In this document: positions 44,525-55,745 of the stretch, piece by piece
Layout: each line of letters begins with the position of its first letter
Numbering within the stretch: the stretch's first letter is position 1
From: a bacterium
GTDB lineage: Bacteria > Bacteroidota > Ignavibacteria > SZUA-365
Direction: 5' to 3'
NCBI GenBank assembly: GCA_020444325.1
Contig: JAHLLD010000001.1
Span: 186,001-250,000 of the forward strand
Length of the DNA stretch: 64,000 nt
The notes under the pieces: generated by a model
Seen by the model: the letters and a program-made list of their open reading frames with translations, nothing else
The model's database searches: none
Told to the model about the DNA's origin: nothing
Translations under genes and position numbers: made by a program

Positions 44525-45656
44525 TCCTGCTCATCGGTCCCCGCAGCAGCATGGAAGCGGTGGTGTTGAAGGGACGCACGGCCATGACCGCCAGGCTGTC
44601 ATGGAAGGCCAGGGAGGTGATATTATACCCTTCAGGATTGACAACCCCATCGTAATCGATATGCACGCCGAACCAGTAGGTGTCGTCGCTCCATGCGGCC
44701 GACATGTCATACCCACCTGCGAGTATCTGTCCACTCGGTGCCAGTGCTGCGCAGAGAAGCGAGCCACCGACGCGTGATCGATATTCCTGGTTGAATTTCT
44801 CCCCGTCCCATCTGTACACTGCCTGTCCGATTCCCAGCAAACCGGTATCCCTGTGCGGGAGCAGCGCAGCGAGTCCACGATTAATCTGGCCGGTCGTATC
44901 AACAGCACCTTCCGCGTAAATCGGCTCCCAGCCGCCGTTATTGAATTTCAGTATCACGCGGCCGGCTGGTTCCGTGGGAGTACCGGCCCTCCCGGCCCGA
45001 ACGAGCATCCAGGCATCGTTGCTGGTTACGGCGAGGTCGAGAATGTATCGCGAGCTGTCAGCATAGCTGCCAAACGCGCTGTCGGGAATCATGGACGAGG
45101 TGAACGCTCCGTTTTCGTAATGAAGAACGGAAAAACGGGAGCCATACATCCAGACATCGTCTTCGCCCGCCACGGTAAGTCCCGACAGCACGAAATTCTC
45201 CTCGGAGCCGACCACCGCCCAATTGTCGTCGATGCCGCGCATGATGAGACTCTGATTTTCAGGCGTGGGATCCGAACGCAGTCCGATCGCCCAGATTGTC
45301 CCCATTGGTGACGTGCCGATGCTTATGACATAATTCACACGGCTCCGCATCGATGCATCGAGGACGCTGCGCCAGATGCCGTCTTCACTCAGCTTCCAGA
45401 TATTGCCCTGGACGTTGGTAGTCGTGTCATCGAGGAACATCAACTCGTATCCCCCCGCATAGAATTCCCCCTGAGGAGTCATGACGACATCCTCAATCGA
45501 GACGTACTGCATGCTCGGATCGCTGAGTACGATGCTGTCTTGCTGCAGGTCAATGCGGGGATTGCCGCTGGTCGCGGTAGGAACGGGATCCTCCGAGCAG
45601 GCGGCAGCAATGATAATGGAAAGAAGAAGTAACGGGAGAATGAGCCCCTTGCGCAT
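44511..45656 (-). CDS. Predicted lipoprotein with beta-propeller-like repeats
   Basis: 381 residues. Lipobox SIIIAAACSEDP near residue 20. The body has repeated WxVxxSxDxxWxxG-like strands (DNWAVVGSEENFVLSGLTVA, DDVWMYGSRFSVLHYENG, SNDAWMLVRAGRAG) as in bacterial propeller lipoproteins. It may be a surface binding protein. Its end overlaps the SUI1 gene by 14 bases on the opposite strand, so both 3-prime ends share sequence. No family assigned with certainty. Confidence 0.7.
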   Translation of the reverse strand: MRKGLILPLLLLSIIIAAACSEDPVPTATSGNPRIDLQQDSIVLSDPSMQYVSIEDVVMTPQGEFYAGGYELMFLDDTTTNVQGNIWKLSEDGIWRSVLDASMRSRVNYVISIGTSPMGTIWAIGLRSDPTPENQSLIMRGIDDNWAVVGSEENFVLSGLTVAGEDDVWMYGSRFSVLHYENGAFTSSMIPDSAFGSYADSSRYILDLAVTSNDAWMLVRAGRAGTPTEPAGRVILKFNNGGWEPIYAEGAVDTTGQINRGLAALLPHRDTGLLGIGQAVYRWDGEKFNQEYRSRVGGSLLCAALAPSGQILAGGYDMSAAWSDDTYWFGVHIDYDGVVNPEGYNITSLAFHDSLAVMAVRPFNTTASMLLRGPMSRITPP

Positions 45657-45771
45657 AATGCTCCTCGGCAGCGTGGGTAAATGCTTGGGGAATAATAGAA
45701 GTTTTGATTCTTACGGACAAGGGAGGAAGTGTGCCCCCGGACAGCAGACCTGCCCGGGGACAGTTTTGAAG

Positions 45772-48384
<2,613 letters not shown>

Positions 48385-48399
48385 ACTGATACCTCTATC

Positions 48400-49215
48400 C
48401 TAAAATTTCATTCCCCAGCGTCGGAACATCTCCGCCGCTTCCTCACGCTGCGCATCGCTGAGCGAAGAGGGCAGTGACAGATGGCTGCGAATGTACAGGT
48501 CACCCGTCGTGCCGCTCGCGGCATAGCCCATGCCCCGGAGGCGCAGCACGGATTCCGGCGGTCCGCCAGCGGGAATTTTCACATTTACTTTCTTTCCCTG
48601 TGGCGTGCGCACGCGAATGGTGCTTCCGAGCATCGCCTGGGCCAGATTGACCGGGATATCCACGTACGCGTCATTTCCCTTGCGCTTGAAAAAGGGATCG
48701 GACGTCGCCTGCGGCTCGCGTGGCTGGGCTCCGTGCGGAGTCCCGTGCGGTGCACCGTGCGTGGCGCCGCTTCGCGTGCCGGGACGGCCGCCGCCGGAGA
48801 AGTCGAAGTGGAAGCCGCCGGGATTCCGCCGCGTGCGACGCGACGAACGGGCTCCTCCACCAAAAAGTGACGAGAAAATATCATCCAGACTGCCGCCACC
48901 GAAACCCCAGGTGAATTCCTCGTTCGTACCGGACCGCTGTCCGCCGAAGCGGCTCATGAAATCCTCGTACGACATCGACCCCTGTCCCCCGCCCATACTG
49001 TAGCGGCGAAGCTCGTCATACTTCTTCCGCTTCGCGGGATCCTTGAGAACGTCATATGCTTCCCCGATCTCCTTGAAACGCGCTTCCGCACCCTCATCCC
49101 CCGGATGCGTATCCGGGTGATTCTCCTTCGCCAGCTTGCGGTACGCTTTCTTGATATCGTCCGCACTCGCGTTCTCACTTACCCCGAGTATCTGATAATA
49201 GTTTTTCTGTTCCAT
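48400..49215 (-). CDS. DnaJ-like co-chaperone (CbpA type)
   Basis: 271 residues from the ATG at 49215, which follows AAGGAG. J domain ~1-70 with the HPD motif ([10 protein letters not shown]), a Gly- and Phe-rich linker with an unusual run of His/Pro/Gly/Ala ([14 protein letters not shown], near 155), then the C-terminal beta domain [20 protein letters not shown], ending in RRWGMKF. The zinc-finger is absent, so this is the CbpA class, not DnaJ proper. It stimulates DnaK and sits directly upstream of clpB. Confidence 0.9.
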   Translation of the reverse strand: MEQKNYYQILGVSENASADDIKKAYRKLAKENHPDTHPGDEGAEARFKEIGEAYDVLKDPAKRKKYDELRRYSMGGGQGSMSYEDFMSRFGGQRSGTNEEFTWGFGGGSLDDIFSSLFGGGARSSRRTRRNPGGFHFDFSGGGRPGTRSGATHGAPHGTPHGAQPREPQATSDPFFKRKGNDAYVDIPVNLAQAMLGSTIRVRTPQGKKVNVKIPAGGPPESVLRLRGMGYAASGTTGDLYIRSHLSLPSSLSDAQREEAAEMFRRWGMKF

Positions 49216-49310
49216 TCGTTTTTTCTCCTTGTCCGGCTGTCCGATCTCGTCTGAAATGCTCCGTTCTAAAGAACATCTTCGGTACAGCGGATTTCTCCGG
49301 ACTGTCACAA

Positions 49311-49394
49311 CTATTATACATGTCGCAATAGTCGTACCAGAGTGATAAATCGCTCAATTGCCGCCATTATGTCAGCCAATAGCGACATATTGGC
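49311..49394. promoter_or_regulatory. Divergent control region dnaJ-like/hsp20: inverted repeat
   Basis: This 336-base gap (49216-49551) holds a perfect inverted repeat GCCAATA-GCGACA-TATTGGC (49375-49394), a possible activator site, and on the minus strand a weaker box TATAATAG (49311-49318) with CTG 19 bases upstream that could start the dnaJ-like gene. Nearer dnaJ, GTTCTAAAGAAC (49263-49274) is a perfect small palindrome. Confidence 0.55.
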
Positions 49395-49480
49395 GCATGT
49401 CAACTGCAGAATTGTCATGCTGCATACTCAGATACGCCACAATGACGCTATTTCCTGAAGGAATGGCAGATTTTTCAAAT

Positions 49481-49496
49481 TGGCACAGCTTATGCA
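49481..49496 (+). promoter_or_regulatory. Candidate sigma-54 promoter of hsp20
   Basis: TGGCACAGCTTATGCA matches the RpoN consensus TGGCAC-N5-TTGC apart from one base in the -12 box; GG (49482-49483) and GC (49494-49495) are 12 bases apart as required. Expected start near 49507, 45 bases before the hsp20 ATG. An inverted repeat lies about 120 bases upstream, the normal place for an activator site. Confidence 0.6.
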
Positions 49497-49551
49497 GCAT
49501 TACTGGTGTACGAGCAAAACAACCACCAACCTTAACAGGAGGTATGATACT

Positions 49552-49989
49552 ATGACAGTCGTTCGTTGGAATCCCCTCAATGACATGATGAATCTGCAGC
49601 GTGAGTTCAACCGTGTATTCAATGGAATGGATACCAAGCGGCATGATGAGGATTATGAGTCCGCCGTGTGGAGTCCGATGGTTGACATCGTCGAAAACGA
49701 AGACGCATACACACTGACCTTTGACCTTCCGGGCATGAAGAAGGACAACATTCACATGAATTTCTCCGACGGTACGCTGAAGATCAGCGGTGAGCGTGCG
49801 GCGATCGAGGAGAGCAAGGACAACACCTGTCACCGCGTCGAGCGCGTGAGCGGAAAGTTCTATCGCTCCTTCAATTTCCCGACGCAGGTCAACTCCGACG
49901 GCATCAGCGCCCGCTATGAAGACGGCGTGCTCACCGTGAGCGTGCCGAAGGCCGAGGAAGTCAAGCCCCGTCAGATCTCCATCAACTAA
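49552..49989 (+). CDS. Small heat-shock protein (Hsp20/alpha-crystallin)
   Basis: 145 residues from the ATG at 49552, with AGGAGG 9 bases upstream. The alpha-crystallin domain runs about 42-135 (PMVDIVENEDAYTLTFDLPG, DGTLKISGERA, GKFYRSFNFP, ARYEDGVLTVSVPK) and the C-terminus ends with a shortened IxI-like element (RQISIN). An ATP-independent holdase that keeps unfolded proteins for DnaK/ClpB, whose partners are encoded next door. The promoter region looks sigma-54 controlled. A strong terminator follows at 50168. Confidence 0.94.
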   Translation: MTVVRWNPLNDMMNLQREFNRVFNGMDTKRHDEDYESAVWSPMVDIVENEDAYTLTFDLPGMKKDNIHMNFSDGTLKISGERAAIEESKDNTCHRVERVSGKFYRSFNFPTQVNSDGISARYEDGVLTVSVPKAEEVKPRQISIN

Positions 49990-50038
49990 GGGCTGAAACG
50001 TCCGCTTGACAACGGACAGGTTCGCGCAGCGAACAGGC

Positions 50039-50117
50039 TCGCACGACGATCACCTTCGCACGGCGATCACCTTCGCACAGCGATCACCTTCGCACGACGA
50101 TCACCTTCGCACGGCGA
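50039..50117. repeat. 17-bp tandem repeat CGCACGRCGATCACCTT
   Basis: Four and a half copies in tandem (50040-50056, 50057-50073, 50074-50090, 50091-50107, then a partial copy), differing by single bases. It lies in the gap between hsp20 and its terminator. There are no spacers, so it is not CRISPR. Function unknown. Confidence 0.85.
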
Positions 50118-50167
50118 GCCGGTAACAGCACACGATCACAACAGCACACAGATCCTGTGACCTCAGC

Positions 50168-50200
50168 AATGCCGCTTCCCTCCGGGGAGGCGGCATTTTT
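50168..50200 (+). terminator. Intrinsic terminator of hsp20
   Basis: Stem ATGCCGC/GCGGCAT with an inner CCC/GGG pairing, followed by TTTTTATTT. The gene lies 179 bases upstream; the tandem repeat is within the transcript. Confidence 0.85.
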
Positions 50201-50213
50201 ATTTCACAACTTC

Positions 50214-50289
50214 GCTGCTATTTCTCGGCCCGGCTGCTATTTCTCGGCCCGGCTGCTATTTCTCGGCCCGGCTGCTATTTCTCGGCCCG
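50214..50289. repeat. 19-bp tandem repeat containing a stop codon
   Basis: Four exact copies of GCTGCTATTTCTCGGCCCG (50214-50232, 50233-50251, 50252-50270, 50271-50289). The fourth copy is the 3-prime end of the AI-2E gene, reading RAEK-stop on the minus strand, so the downstream three are duplicates of a gene end. Confidence 0.95.
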
Positions 50290-51324
50290 GCTGCTCATGA
50301 GCACGGCGATGGGCCTGAGGCTCTCCACGTTCTCGAATATGATTTTGAGCGTCGACATCATCGGGACCGCAAGTATCATCCCCATGATGCCCCAGATCCA
50401 TCCCCAGAAGAACAGGGCGACGAGGACGAGGAGGGGACTCAGGTTCAGACTGAATTCCATGAGTTTTGGTTCGATGACGTTGCCCATGAGAAACTGTGTC
50501 GCTCCGAGAAGGATGAGCACGAGCAGCGGCGTGGCGATGCTGTCGAACTGCAGGAAGGAAATGAGCAGAGGGAATACTACCGAGATGGCGGATCCGATAT
50601 TGGGAATGAAATTCAGCAGAAATGTCAGGAAACCCCAGAGCAGCGCGAAGTCCACCCCGAGAATCAGGAGAATGACCGTCGTCAGCGCACCTGTCCCGAG
50701 ACTGATCAGCGTCTTGGTAATAAGGTACTGGCGCACGCGGAGATCGATTTTCTCTAACATCGAGGCCAGGCGCTCACTGTGACGCTCCGACATCGAGACA
50801 TGAAGCTTGCGTATCATTTCCCCGCTGCCGGCGAGAATGAAGAACATCAGCAGCACCACGACAATGAGATTGCCCAGGAGGGTGATGAAGGATCCTGCTC
50901 CGCTCGTAAGCATGGTGGTCACTGCGGAAACATCGACGATGTTGGTAAGACTGAAGCTTTCGGGTTTGATGTCATAGCGCGCCGCGAGAGAATCGAGCAT
51001 GGCCGTCGCATCATTCACCATTGTGGTCAGCTTCTGCTGATACTTCGGGAATTCCCGGACGAAGGATTCGAAACTGGAATAGATGATCGATGAGAGGCCG
51101 AAAAACAGTGCCAGGATGAACACCACGACCACCAGCAGGGCGATGGCGGAGGGAACGCGCTTCTTTTTCAGGTACAGGACGATCGGCTTGAAGATGTAGG
51201 AAAGAAATATCGCGAGGACGAAAGGCAGGATGACCGACTGCAGCTGATGCAGTACGATCCCCGCAACGAACACGACGATAATTCCCAGAAATACGGTAAT
51301 AATGCGCAGTTCTCTCTGTTCCAT
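50275..51324 (-). CDS. AI-2E family transporter (PerM/YdiK-like permease)
   Basis: 349 residues from the ATG at 51324, 5 bases after GGAGG; the longer frame is unsupported. Eight membrane helices of the AI-2E exporter family, with a long helical loop (~70-140, SSFESFVREFPKYQQKLTTM) and the late motif GFLTFLLNFIPNIGSAISVVFPLL near 240-265. Members move autoinducer-2, sodium/protons or small solutes; specificity cannot be told here. The 3-prime end lies in a 19-bp tandem repeat. Confidence 0.88.
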   Translation of the reverse strand: MEQRELRIITVFLGIIVVFVAGIVLHQLQSVILPFVLAIFLSYIFKPIVLYLKKKRVPSAIALLVVVVFILALFFGLSSIIYSSFESFVREFPKYQQKLTTMVNDATAMLDSLAARYDIKPESFSLTNIVDVSAVTTMLTSGAGSFITLLGNLIVVVLLMFFILAGSGEMIRKLHVSMSERHSERLASMLEKIDLRVRQYLITKTLISLGTGALTTVILLILGVDFALLWGFLTFLLNFIPNIGSAISVVFPLLISFLQFDSIATPLLVLILLGATQFLMGNVIEPKLMEFSLNLSPLLVLVALFFWGWIWGIMGMILAVPMMSTLKIIFENVESLRPIAVLMSSRAEK

Positions 51325-51536
51325 GGAGCCTCCGGCAGGTGATGGACGCCTGAAATGTAGCAGTATCGGCGATGATATGAAACTCCCTGAATCCCTCAAC
51401 CCATATTGTTCATCCCATGTATTCAGGCCGGAATTGCGGCAGCTTCGCCACCAGACCTGTGGATGAAGCCCCGCCCCCGGTACAGCGTGGAAATGCTGTA
51501 TGACAAATGCATACACGATGTTGCTGTTGAAAAGTG

Positions 51537-51568
51537 TTGCCTGGTGAATACAAAAGGCAGTAACTTTG
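51537..51568 (+). promoter_or_regulatory. Promoter of the NlpC/P60 gene
   Basis: TTG (51537-51539), 21 bases, TAACTTTG (51561-51568), a full match to TAnnTTTG. Expected start near 51575, about 48 bases before the ATG. Confidence 0.75.
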
Positions 51569-51622
51569 TAACTGCGCCGTATGCGACCGGCCACGAGATA
51601 TGTAGTATTAGTTCTGGACGTA

Positions 51623-52357
51623 ATGAACAGGAAACGACTGATTAAACTGCTTGCGCTGCTCACGCTCGCCGCCGCTTTTTTCATGAAGCCGGCGATGATG
51701 GCGGGAGCAACGCATGAGGGACGCCTGCAGGTCACTGCCTTCAGCTCCCCTGACAAGAAGAAATCCCGCCGCAAAGAGCGCGCACTCTCTGTGCTCCGTG
51801 AATACCTGCCGGCCTACGCAGATATTCTCGAAGCGGAGATGGTACGTTTCGAAAAAGTGTTTTACAACGGAAGCAGTACCCTTCCCGTATCCGATAGCTA
51901 CGATCCGCGCTCTCCCTTCGTGAATCCCATCATGCGCCTGCAGCTGATGCAGACCATCGACAAGTGGCTCGGAACCCGATACCGTTATGGTGGACGCTCC
52001 AGGCGCGGCATCGACTGCTCAGGATTTACTTCCAAGGTGTACACAGAGGCGCTGGGAAAGACATTCCGCGGTTCCTCGCGCATGCAGGCACGACAGTTCA
52101 CCCCGATTTTCGATGTCGACAGCATGCAGTTCGGTGATGTGATTTTCTTTACCGGGACCAACCGCAACAGCCGCCGTATCGGACATGTAGGGGTGTACCT
52201 CGGACACGGCGTGTTTGCCCACGCTTCCACATCGCGCGGTGTCACCTTCAACCATATCAAAGACGGCTACTACGAACGCCGATTCCGTTTCGGTGGACGC
52301 TTCATCAGCGAACATGCAGCCGATGCCGGGAAGTCGGGCGTTTTCGCCAGTCCCTGA
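51623..52357 (+). CDS. Exported NlpC/P60 cell-wall hydrolase
   Basis: 244 residues from the ATG at 51623; the frame upstream lacks signals. Signal peptide or anchor ~4-24 (LIKLLALLTLAAAFFM). Catalytic domain ~110-235 with the Cys in RRGIDCSGFTSKVY, His in GHVGVYLGHGVFAHAS and YRYGGRSR before it. Cleaves the gamma-D-Glu-diaminopimelate link or similar bond of peptidoglycan. A basic linker SSPDKKKSRRKERAL follows the signal peptide. Own promoter and terminator. Confidence 0.9.
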   Translation: MNRKRLIKLLALLTLAAAFFMKPAMMAGATHEGRLQVTAFSSPDKKKSRRKERALSVLREYLPAYADILEAEMVRFEKVFYNGSSTLPVSDSYDPRSPFVNPIMRLQLMQTIDKWLGTRYRYGGRSRRGIDCSGFTSKVYTEALGKTFRGSSRMQARQFTPIFDVDSMQFGDVIFFTGTNRNSRRIGHVGVYLGHGVFAHASTSRGVTFNHIKDGYYERRFRFGGRFISEHAADAGKSGVFASP

Positions 52358-52380
52358 TATCTGCTTTTTCCGAATATCAC

Positions 52381-52417
52381 AACGCCCCATCCTTTCCGGG
52401 ATGGGGCGTTTTCTTTT
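52381..52417 (+). terminator. Intrinsic terminator after the NlpC/P60 gene
   Basis: Stem AACGCCCCATCC / GGATGGGGCGTT (52381-52392 / 52399-52410), then TTCTTTTC. 23 bases after the stop; probably also usable by the convergent hydroxylase gene. Confidence 0.88.
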
Positions 52418-52464
52418 CAATCACTTTGAAGCCTATGCAGCGCTGCGAACGACGCGGCCGATCT

Positions 52465-53109
52465 TCAGCCCTCCGCCTCGCGAGCAGAAGGAGACTTGCG
52501 CTTCAGCTGCGTCCCGAACACGTGGTCCCACAGCGGTGAACTCACGCCGAAGCCATTGTCGGGGTCCTGAAAATGATGCCGCATATGCCATTCACGCAGG
52601 GTACCAAACACCGCACCCTTGATGGGGAAGTGATGGACGGCGTAATGGGTGATATCGTAGAAAAGGTAGCCGGTTAGAAAACCGGCGGTAAACGGCGCTG
52701 CATACGAACTGCCCAGCGTTACGTGGAAAAGCAGATAGAAAAGCGATGCGAGGGGAAGACTCACCGACGGCACCATGACCAGGCGCAGGGGATCGCTTGG
52801 ATAATCATGATGCACACCGTGAAAGGTCCAGTGCACGCGCCGGCCCCACTCTGAACTGGGTTCATAATGAAACACGAAGCGGTGCAGCACGTACTCGGTC
52901 AGCGTCCAGAAAAACAGACCGGCAAGGAGCAGCAGGACGAGAGTCGTCAGCAGCAGGGCATAGCGAAAAACCGCGAGGTAGACGAATAGCAGAATGACGG
53001 GTACGAAAATAATCAGCGGCACCGTCCAGTGTACCCGTGAAAAAAACTCGATGAAATTACTGCGAAACATCCGCGGAGTTTCACGTCGGTTGGAAACGTA
53101 ATGCTTCAT
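52465..53109 (-). CDS. Fatty acid hydroxylase superfamily membrane enzyme
   Basis: 214 residues with four membrane helices. Histidine boxes of the fatty acid hydroxylase/sterol desaturase family: EYVLHRFVFHY, FHGVHHDYP, HYAVHHF and HMRHHF. They bind a di-iron centre that uses O2 and an electron donor to hydroxylate acyl chains, possibly of ceramide or lipid A. The combination matches FA2H-like enzymes. The gene is alone; a palindrome of the TATGCANAAANTGCATA type lies 49 bases before the start. Confidence 0.88.
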   Translation of the reverse strand: MKHYVSNRRETPRMFRSNFIEFFSRVHWTVPLIIFVPVILLFVYLAVFRYALLLTTLVLLLLAGLFFWTLTEYVLHRFVFHYEPSSEWGRRVHWTFHGVHHDYPSDPLRLVMVPSVSLPLASLFYLLFHVTLGSSYAAPFTAGFLTGYLFYDITHYAVHHFPIKGAVFGTLREWHMRHHFQDPDNGFGVSSPLWDHVFGTQLKRKSPSAREAEG

Positions 53110-53157
53110 GTGTCCAGAACACGTCCGATGGTTGATTGACCCGGAATTCCCGGGAAA

Positions 53158-53174
53158 TATGCAAAAAGTGCATA
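53158..53174. promoter_or_regulatory. 17-bp palindrome upstream of the hydroxylase gene
   Basis: TATGCAAAAAGTGCATA matches the prfA-upstream pair at the outer arms TATGCA...TGCATA and AAA centre; the inner bases differ. It is 49 bases before the hydroxylase start codon, so it could overlap that promoter. Confidence 0.55.
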
Positions 53175-53238
53175 AACCGGAAAATCCCTATTGCTTCTAG
53201 ATTTGAAACACAATCGAACATGGTTGCATTCCTTGAGA

Positions 53239-53268
53239 CAAAAAAACGCGGACCCCGTGGTCCGCGTT
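53239..53268 (-). terminator. Intrinsic terminator of the YVTN gene
   Basis: Stem AACGCGGACC-CCGT-GGTCCGCGTT (53245-53268), followed on the minus strand by a run of seven T. It lies 54 bases after the YVTN propeller stop. Confidence 0.9.
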
Positions 53269-53322
53269 GGCAGGCTGTGACGCGGCGTCAGCCGCTGCAG
53301 CTTACACGTTCTGTACCTGTTA

Positions 53323-54339
53323 TCAGCGCTCGATAACGACGATTCCGCCGATGGTCGTACGCAGCGAGATCGAACGAATGTGCTCAAGCGTGAGCAGATT
53401 GTACCATTTCAGATCGGTCGATGCGACGTAGCACACCTTGGAATCATCCGTGATGGCCAGTCCCTGCAGCACCTTCCCGGCATTGAAAATTTTGATCACA
53501 TCGTTATTGGAAGCATCGATCACGTTGACACCTTCGATTTCCCGGAAGGTCTGCTTGTCATTGATCACGAATGCGTACTTGCCGTCCGGCGAGAAGGTGA
53601 TCTGCTTCTGAATGCCCGTATGGTACTTGGGCATGTCGATCACAGCCGTTTCCTTGTTCGTCGCGGTATTGATGACCTGAATCTTGTTTGCCGGACCGTA
53701 GGACACGTACGCGAGTGCTTTTGTCGGACTGCAGGCCATGGCATAGAGGTCTTTCTCATATCCCTTGATCGGCGCAACGCTGCCCATCGGCTTGTAATCC
53801 TGCGTGCTGAACACCCTGATGCCTTCACCCTTGTTGACGACGTACAGTTTCGATCCGTCTGACGAAATCGCCAGCGCGTTGATGCTGCGTCCGGCATCGA
53901 ACTGTGCGATAATGTTTTCCTTCTGCGTATCGATGACGTACACGCGAAGTTCCTTCGAGGCATCGTCCGCGCGTTCGGCAACGAAGATACGTGTTCCTTC
54001 CCAGTTGCGAATCATCACTCCGGCATTGATGCCGCGACGATTCACCGGGAGGCGCAGAACCTGTTTTTCCGTGTTTTCCGCCAGATCAACGATGGATACA
54101 GTGATGTCACCGGTGTTGCTGACGTAAAGGCGACTCTTGTCCGCGTTCGGCACGACGTACAGAGGATCGCGTCCGACCTGGATACGCTGCAGCAACTGGC
54201 TGGTCGCCGGATTGACCACGGCGATATTGCCTTCATCCGTGAGCGCGGCGTATACATAAGTTTCCTGAGCAACAGCTGTCGAATGCAGGAAGGAAATACT
54301 CAACAGCAGGAAAGCGAAGAGGGTAAGGAATTGTTTCAT
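53323..54339 (-). CDS. Exported YVTN-type beta-propeller protein
   Basis: 338 residues. Signal peptide ~1-24 (FLTLFAFLLLSISFLHSTAVA). About seven YVTN-like blades (TYVYAALTDEGNIAVVNPAT, RLYVSNTGDITVSIVDLAEN, IFVAERADDAS, KLYVVNKGEGIRVFST, YAFVINDKQTF). Such proteins often bind a redox partner or ligand in the periplasm or surface, and some are linked to cytochrome or nitrite enzymes, but none is nearby. It has its own promoter upstream and terminator downstream. Function unknown. Confidence 0.85.
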   Translation of the reverse strand: MKQFLTLFAFLLLSISFLHSTAVAQETYVYAALTDEGNIAVVNPATSQLLQRIQVGRDPLYVVPNADKSRLYVSNTGDITVSIVDLAENTEKQVLRLPVNRRGINAGVMIRNWEGTRIFVAERADDASKELRVYVIDTQKENIIAQFDAGRSINALAISSDGSKLYVVNKGEGIRVFSTQDYKPMGSVAPIKGYEKDLYAMACSPTKALAYVSYGPANKIQVINTATNKETAVIDMPKYHTGIQKQITFSPDGKYAFVINDKQTFREIEGVNVIDASNNDVIKIFNAGKVLQGLAITDDSKVCYVASTDLKWYNLLTLEHIRSISLRTTIGGIVVIER

Positions 54340-54385
54340 AGCTTTGCTCGTTTCGTGAAAAGTGGAGAAGGTGGTCGGGCAATTA

Positions 54386-54416
54386 CAATGGTAGTAAAGA
54401 CAGATGTTTCAAACAA
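54386..54416 (-). promoter_or_regulatory. Promoter of the YVTN gene
   Basis: Minus strand TTG (54414-54416), 20 bases, TACCATTG (54386-54393), one base away from TAnnTTTG. Expected start near 54379, 40 bases before the ATG. Confidence 0.65.
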
Positions 54417-54527
54417 GGTCGGCTGGTCAATTTCATCCGCGGCTGATTCGCGGCGAATGACGCGCCTGCATGCGTTTCCCCCGCGGCGCAATACTGCTGA
54501 TACCTCTGACCGGAAGGGTATGTTCCC

Positions 54528-55745
54528 ATGAGAGTGTACTTCCCCGTTATTTTCAGCATGGTTTCCATCGCCATTTTGAGCGTTGTGGAGATCGTGCTGC
54601 TCAAGCTGCTGCATCGCGACTGGTGGCAGATGCAGCGTATACGCAGGTTGTCGTACGCCCTGCCGCTGGCGGGATTGCTGGGACTCGCACTCTGGGCGGG
54701 AGGCATCGCGCTGGAAGCGGATCTGATGCTGACTGTGGGCGCGACACTCACCGCGCTGATTTTCGTCCTCGGTATCGCCCTCATGCTCTCCCTGCCCTTC
54801 AGCGGGGTGTTCCATGTCATCGACCGCATCATCCGCTGGGTGGGCAGAAAAAACGCGCCGAGCGAACAACAATCCACTCCCGATCCCGGGCGCCGGCGCA
54901 TCCTGACCACATCCGCGGCGGCTTTCCCGCTGCTGGCGATCACGGCCGGCGGCAGCGGCGTCGCCAATGCGTATCGCGATCCCCGCACCCCGGAGATCCC
55001 CCTCCACTTCCCGCAACTGCCTCCTGAGCTCGAGAATATGCGGATTCTGCATATTTCCGACGTGCACATTGGCTACTTCATCGGCTTCGATGATCTCGAA
55101 CGCATCATCGAACTGGCATCAGCACAGAAACCGGATCTCGTGCTCATCACCGGCGACTTCTCCGATGACGCCGCAACCTATCTCGACGCGCTGCGCCTGG
55201 CAGGAGAAATACCCAACCGCTACGGCATCTACGCTTCCATCGGGAATCATGAATATTTCCGCGGCATTCGCAGCATCTTCCGATCCTATGAACGCGGTCC
55301 CATTCCCCTGCTCCTCGACAGCGGCACACGGGTGGATGTCAACGGTGCATCCCTCTACCTGGCGGGGGCGGACGATCCCCGATCCATCCGTAACAATCCC
55401 GAACATTTCTACGAACAGACGATCGACCGCGCAATGCGGGATGCACCGTCCGACGCCTTCAGCATCCTGATGAGCCATCGTCCCACGGGCTTCGACCGGG
55501 CCGCGCAGTCCGGTATCCCCCTGACACTTGCGGGACATACGCATGGGGGACAGATCGGCTTCAACGGACGCAGTCTGCTCTACGCGCTGAATCCGGAGAA
55601 ATACATGTGGGGACTCTACGAGAAAGGTGACAGCAAACTCTATGTCAGCGCCGGGGCCGGACACTGGTTCCCTTACCGCCTGGGCTGTCCGACGGAACTC
55701 CCGGTCTACCGTCTGACTCGCCATGCAGCTTCCGGCCGCACGTAA
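54528..55745 (+). CDS. Membrane-anchored metallophosphoesterase (YaeI/YkuE-like)
   Basis: 405 residues. Four membrane helices in the first 110 residues, then GRRRILTTSAAAFPLLA (~125-141), which looks like a Tat-type or fifth membrane segment, and a calcineurin-like catalytic domain from ~170: HISDVHIG, GDFSDD, IGNHEYFR, LMSHRPTG and LAGHTHGGQIG. It should be an exported phosphoesterase acting on the outside of the inner membrane (some YaeI relatives act on UDP-sugars or lipids). The end of the gene is duplicated in a tandem repeat. Confidence 0.87.
   Translation: MRVYFPVIFSMVSIAILSVVEIVLLKLLHRDWWQMQRIRRLSYALPLAGLLGLALWAGGIALEADLMLTVGATLTALIFVLGIALMLSLPFSGVFHVIDRIIRWVGRKNAPSEQQSTPDPGRRRILTTSAAAFPLLAITAGGSGVANAYRDPRTPEIPLHFPQLPPELENMRILHISDVHIGYFIGFDDLERIIELASAQKPDLVLITGDFSDDAATYLDALRLAGEIPNRYGIYASIGNHEYFRGIRSIFRSYERGPIPLLLDSGTRVDVNGASLYLAGADDPRSIRNNPEHFYEQTIDRAMRDAPSDAFSILMSHRPTGFDRAAQSGIPLTLAGHTHGGQIGFNGRSLLYALNPEKYMWGLYEKGDSKLYVSAGAGHWFPYRLGCPTELPVYRLTRHAASGRT

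Noticed and set aside
49399-49480. A second sigma-54 site (TTGGCGCATGTCAACTGC) upstream of hsp20
   Set aside because: The GG and GC elements are 14 bases apart and should be 12, so RNA polymerase with sigma-54 would not fit.
50039-50117. Possible CRISPR array
   Set aside because: The 17-bp units are directly adjacent with no unique spacers, and no cas genes are nearby.
55037-55053. TATGCGGATTCTGCATA as another member of the 17-bp palindrome family
   Set aside because: It lies inside the metallophosphoesterase coding sequence at the conserved HISDVH motif, has a different centre and is only partly symmetrical; codon constraint explains it.
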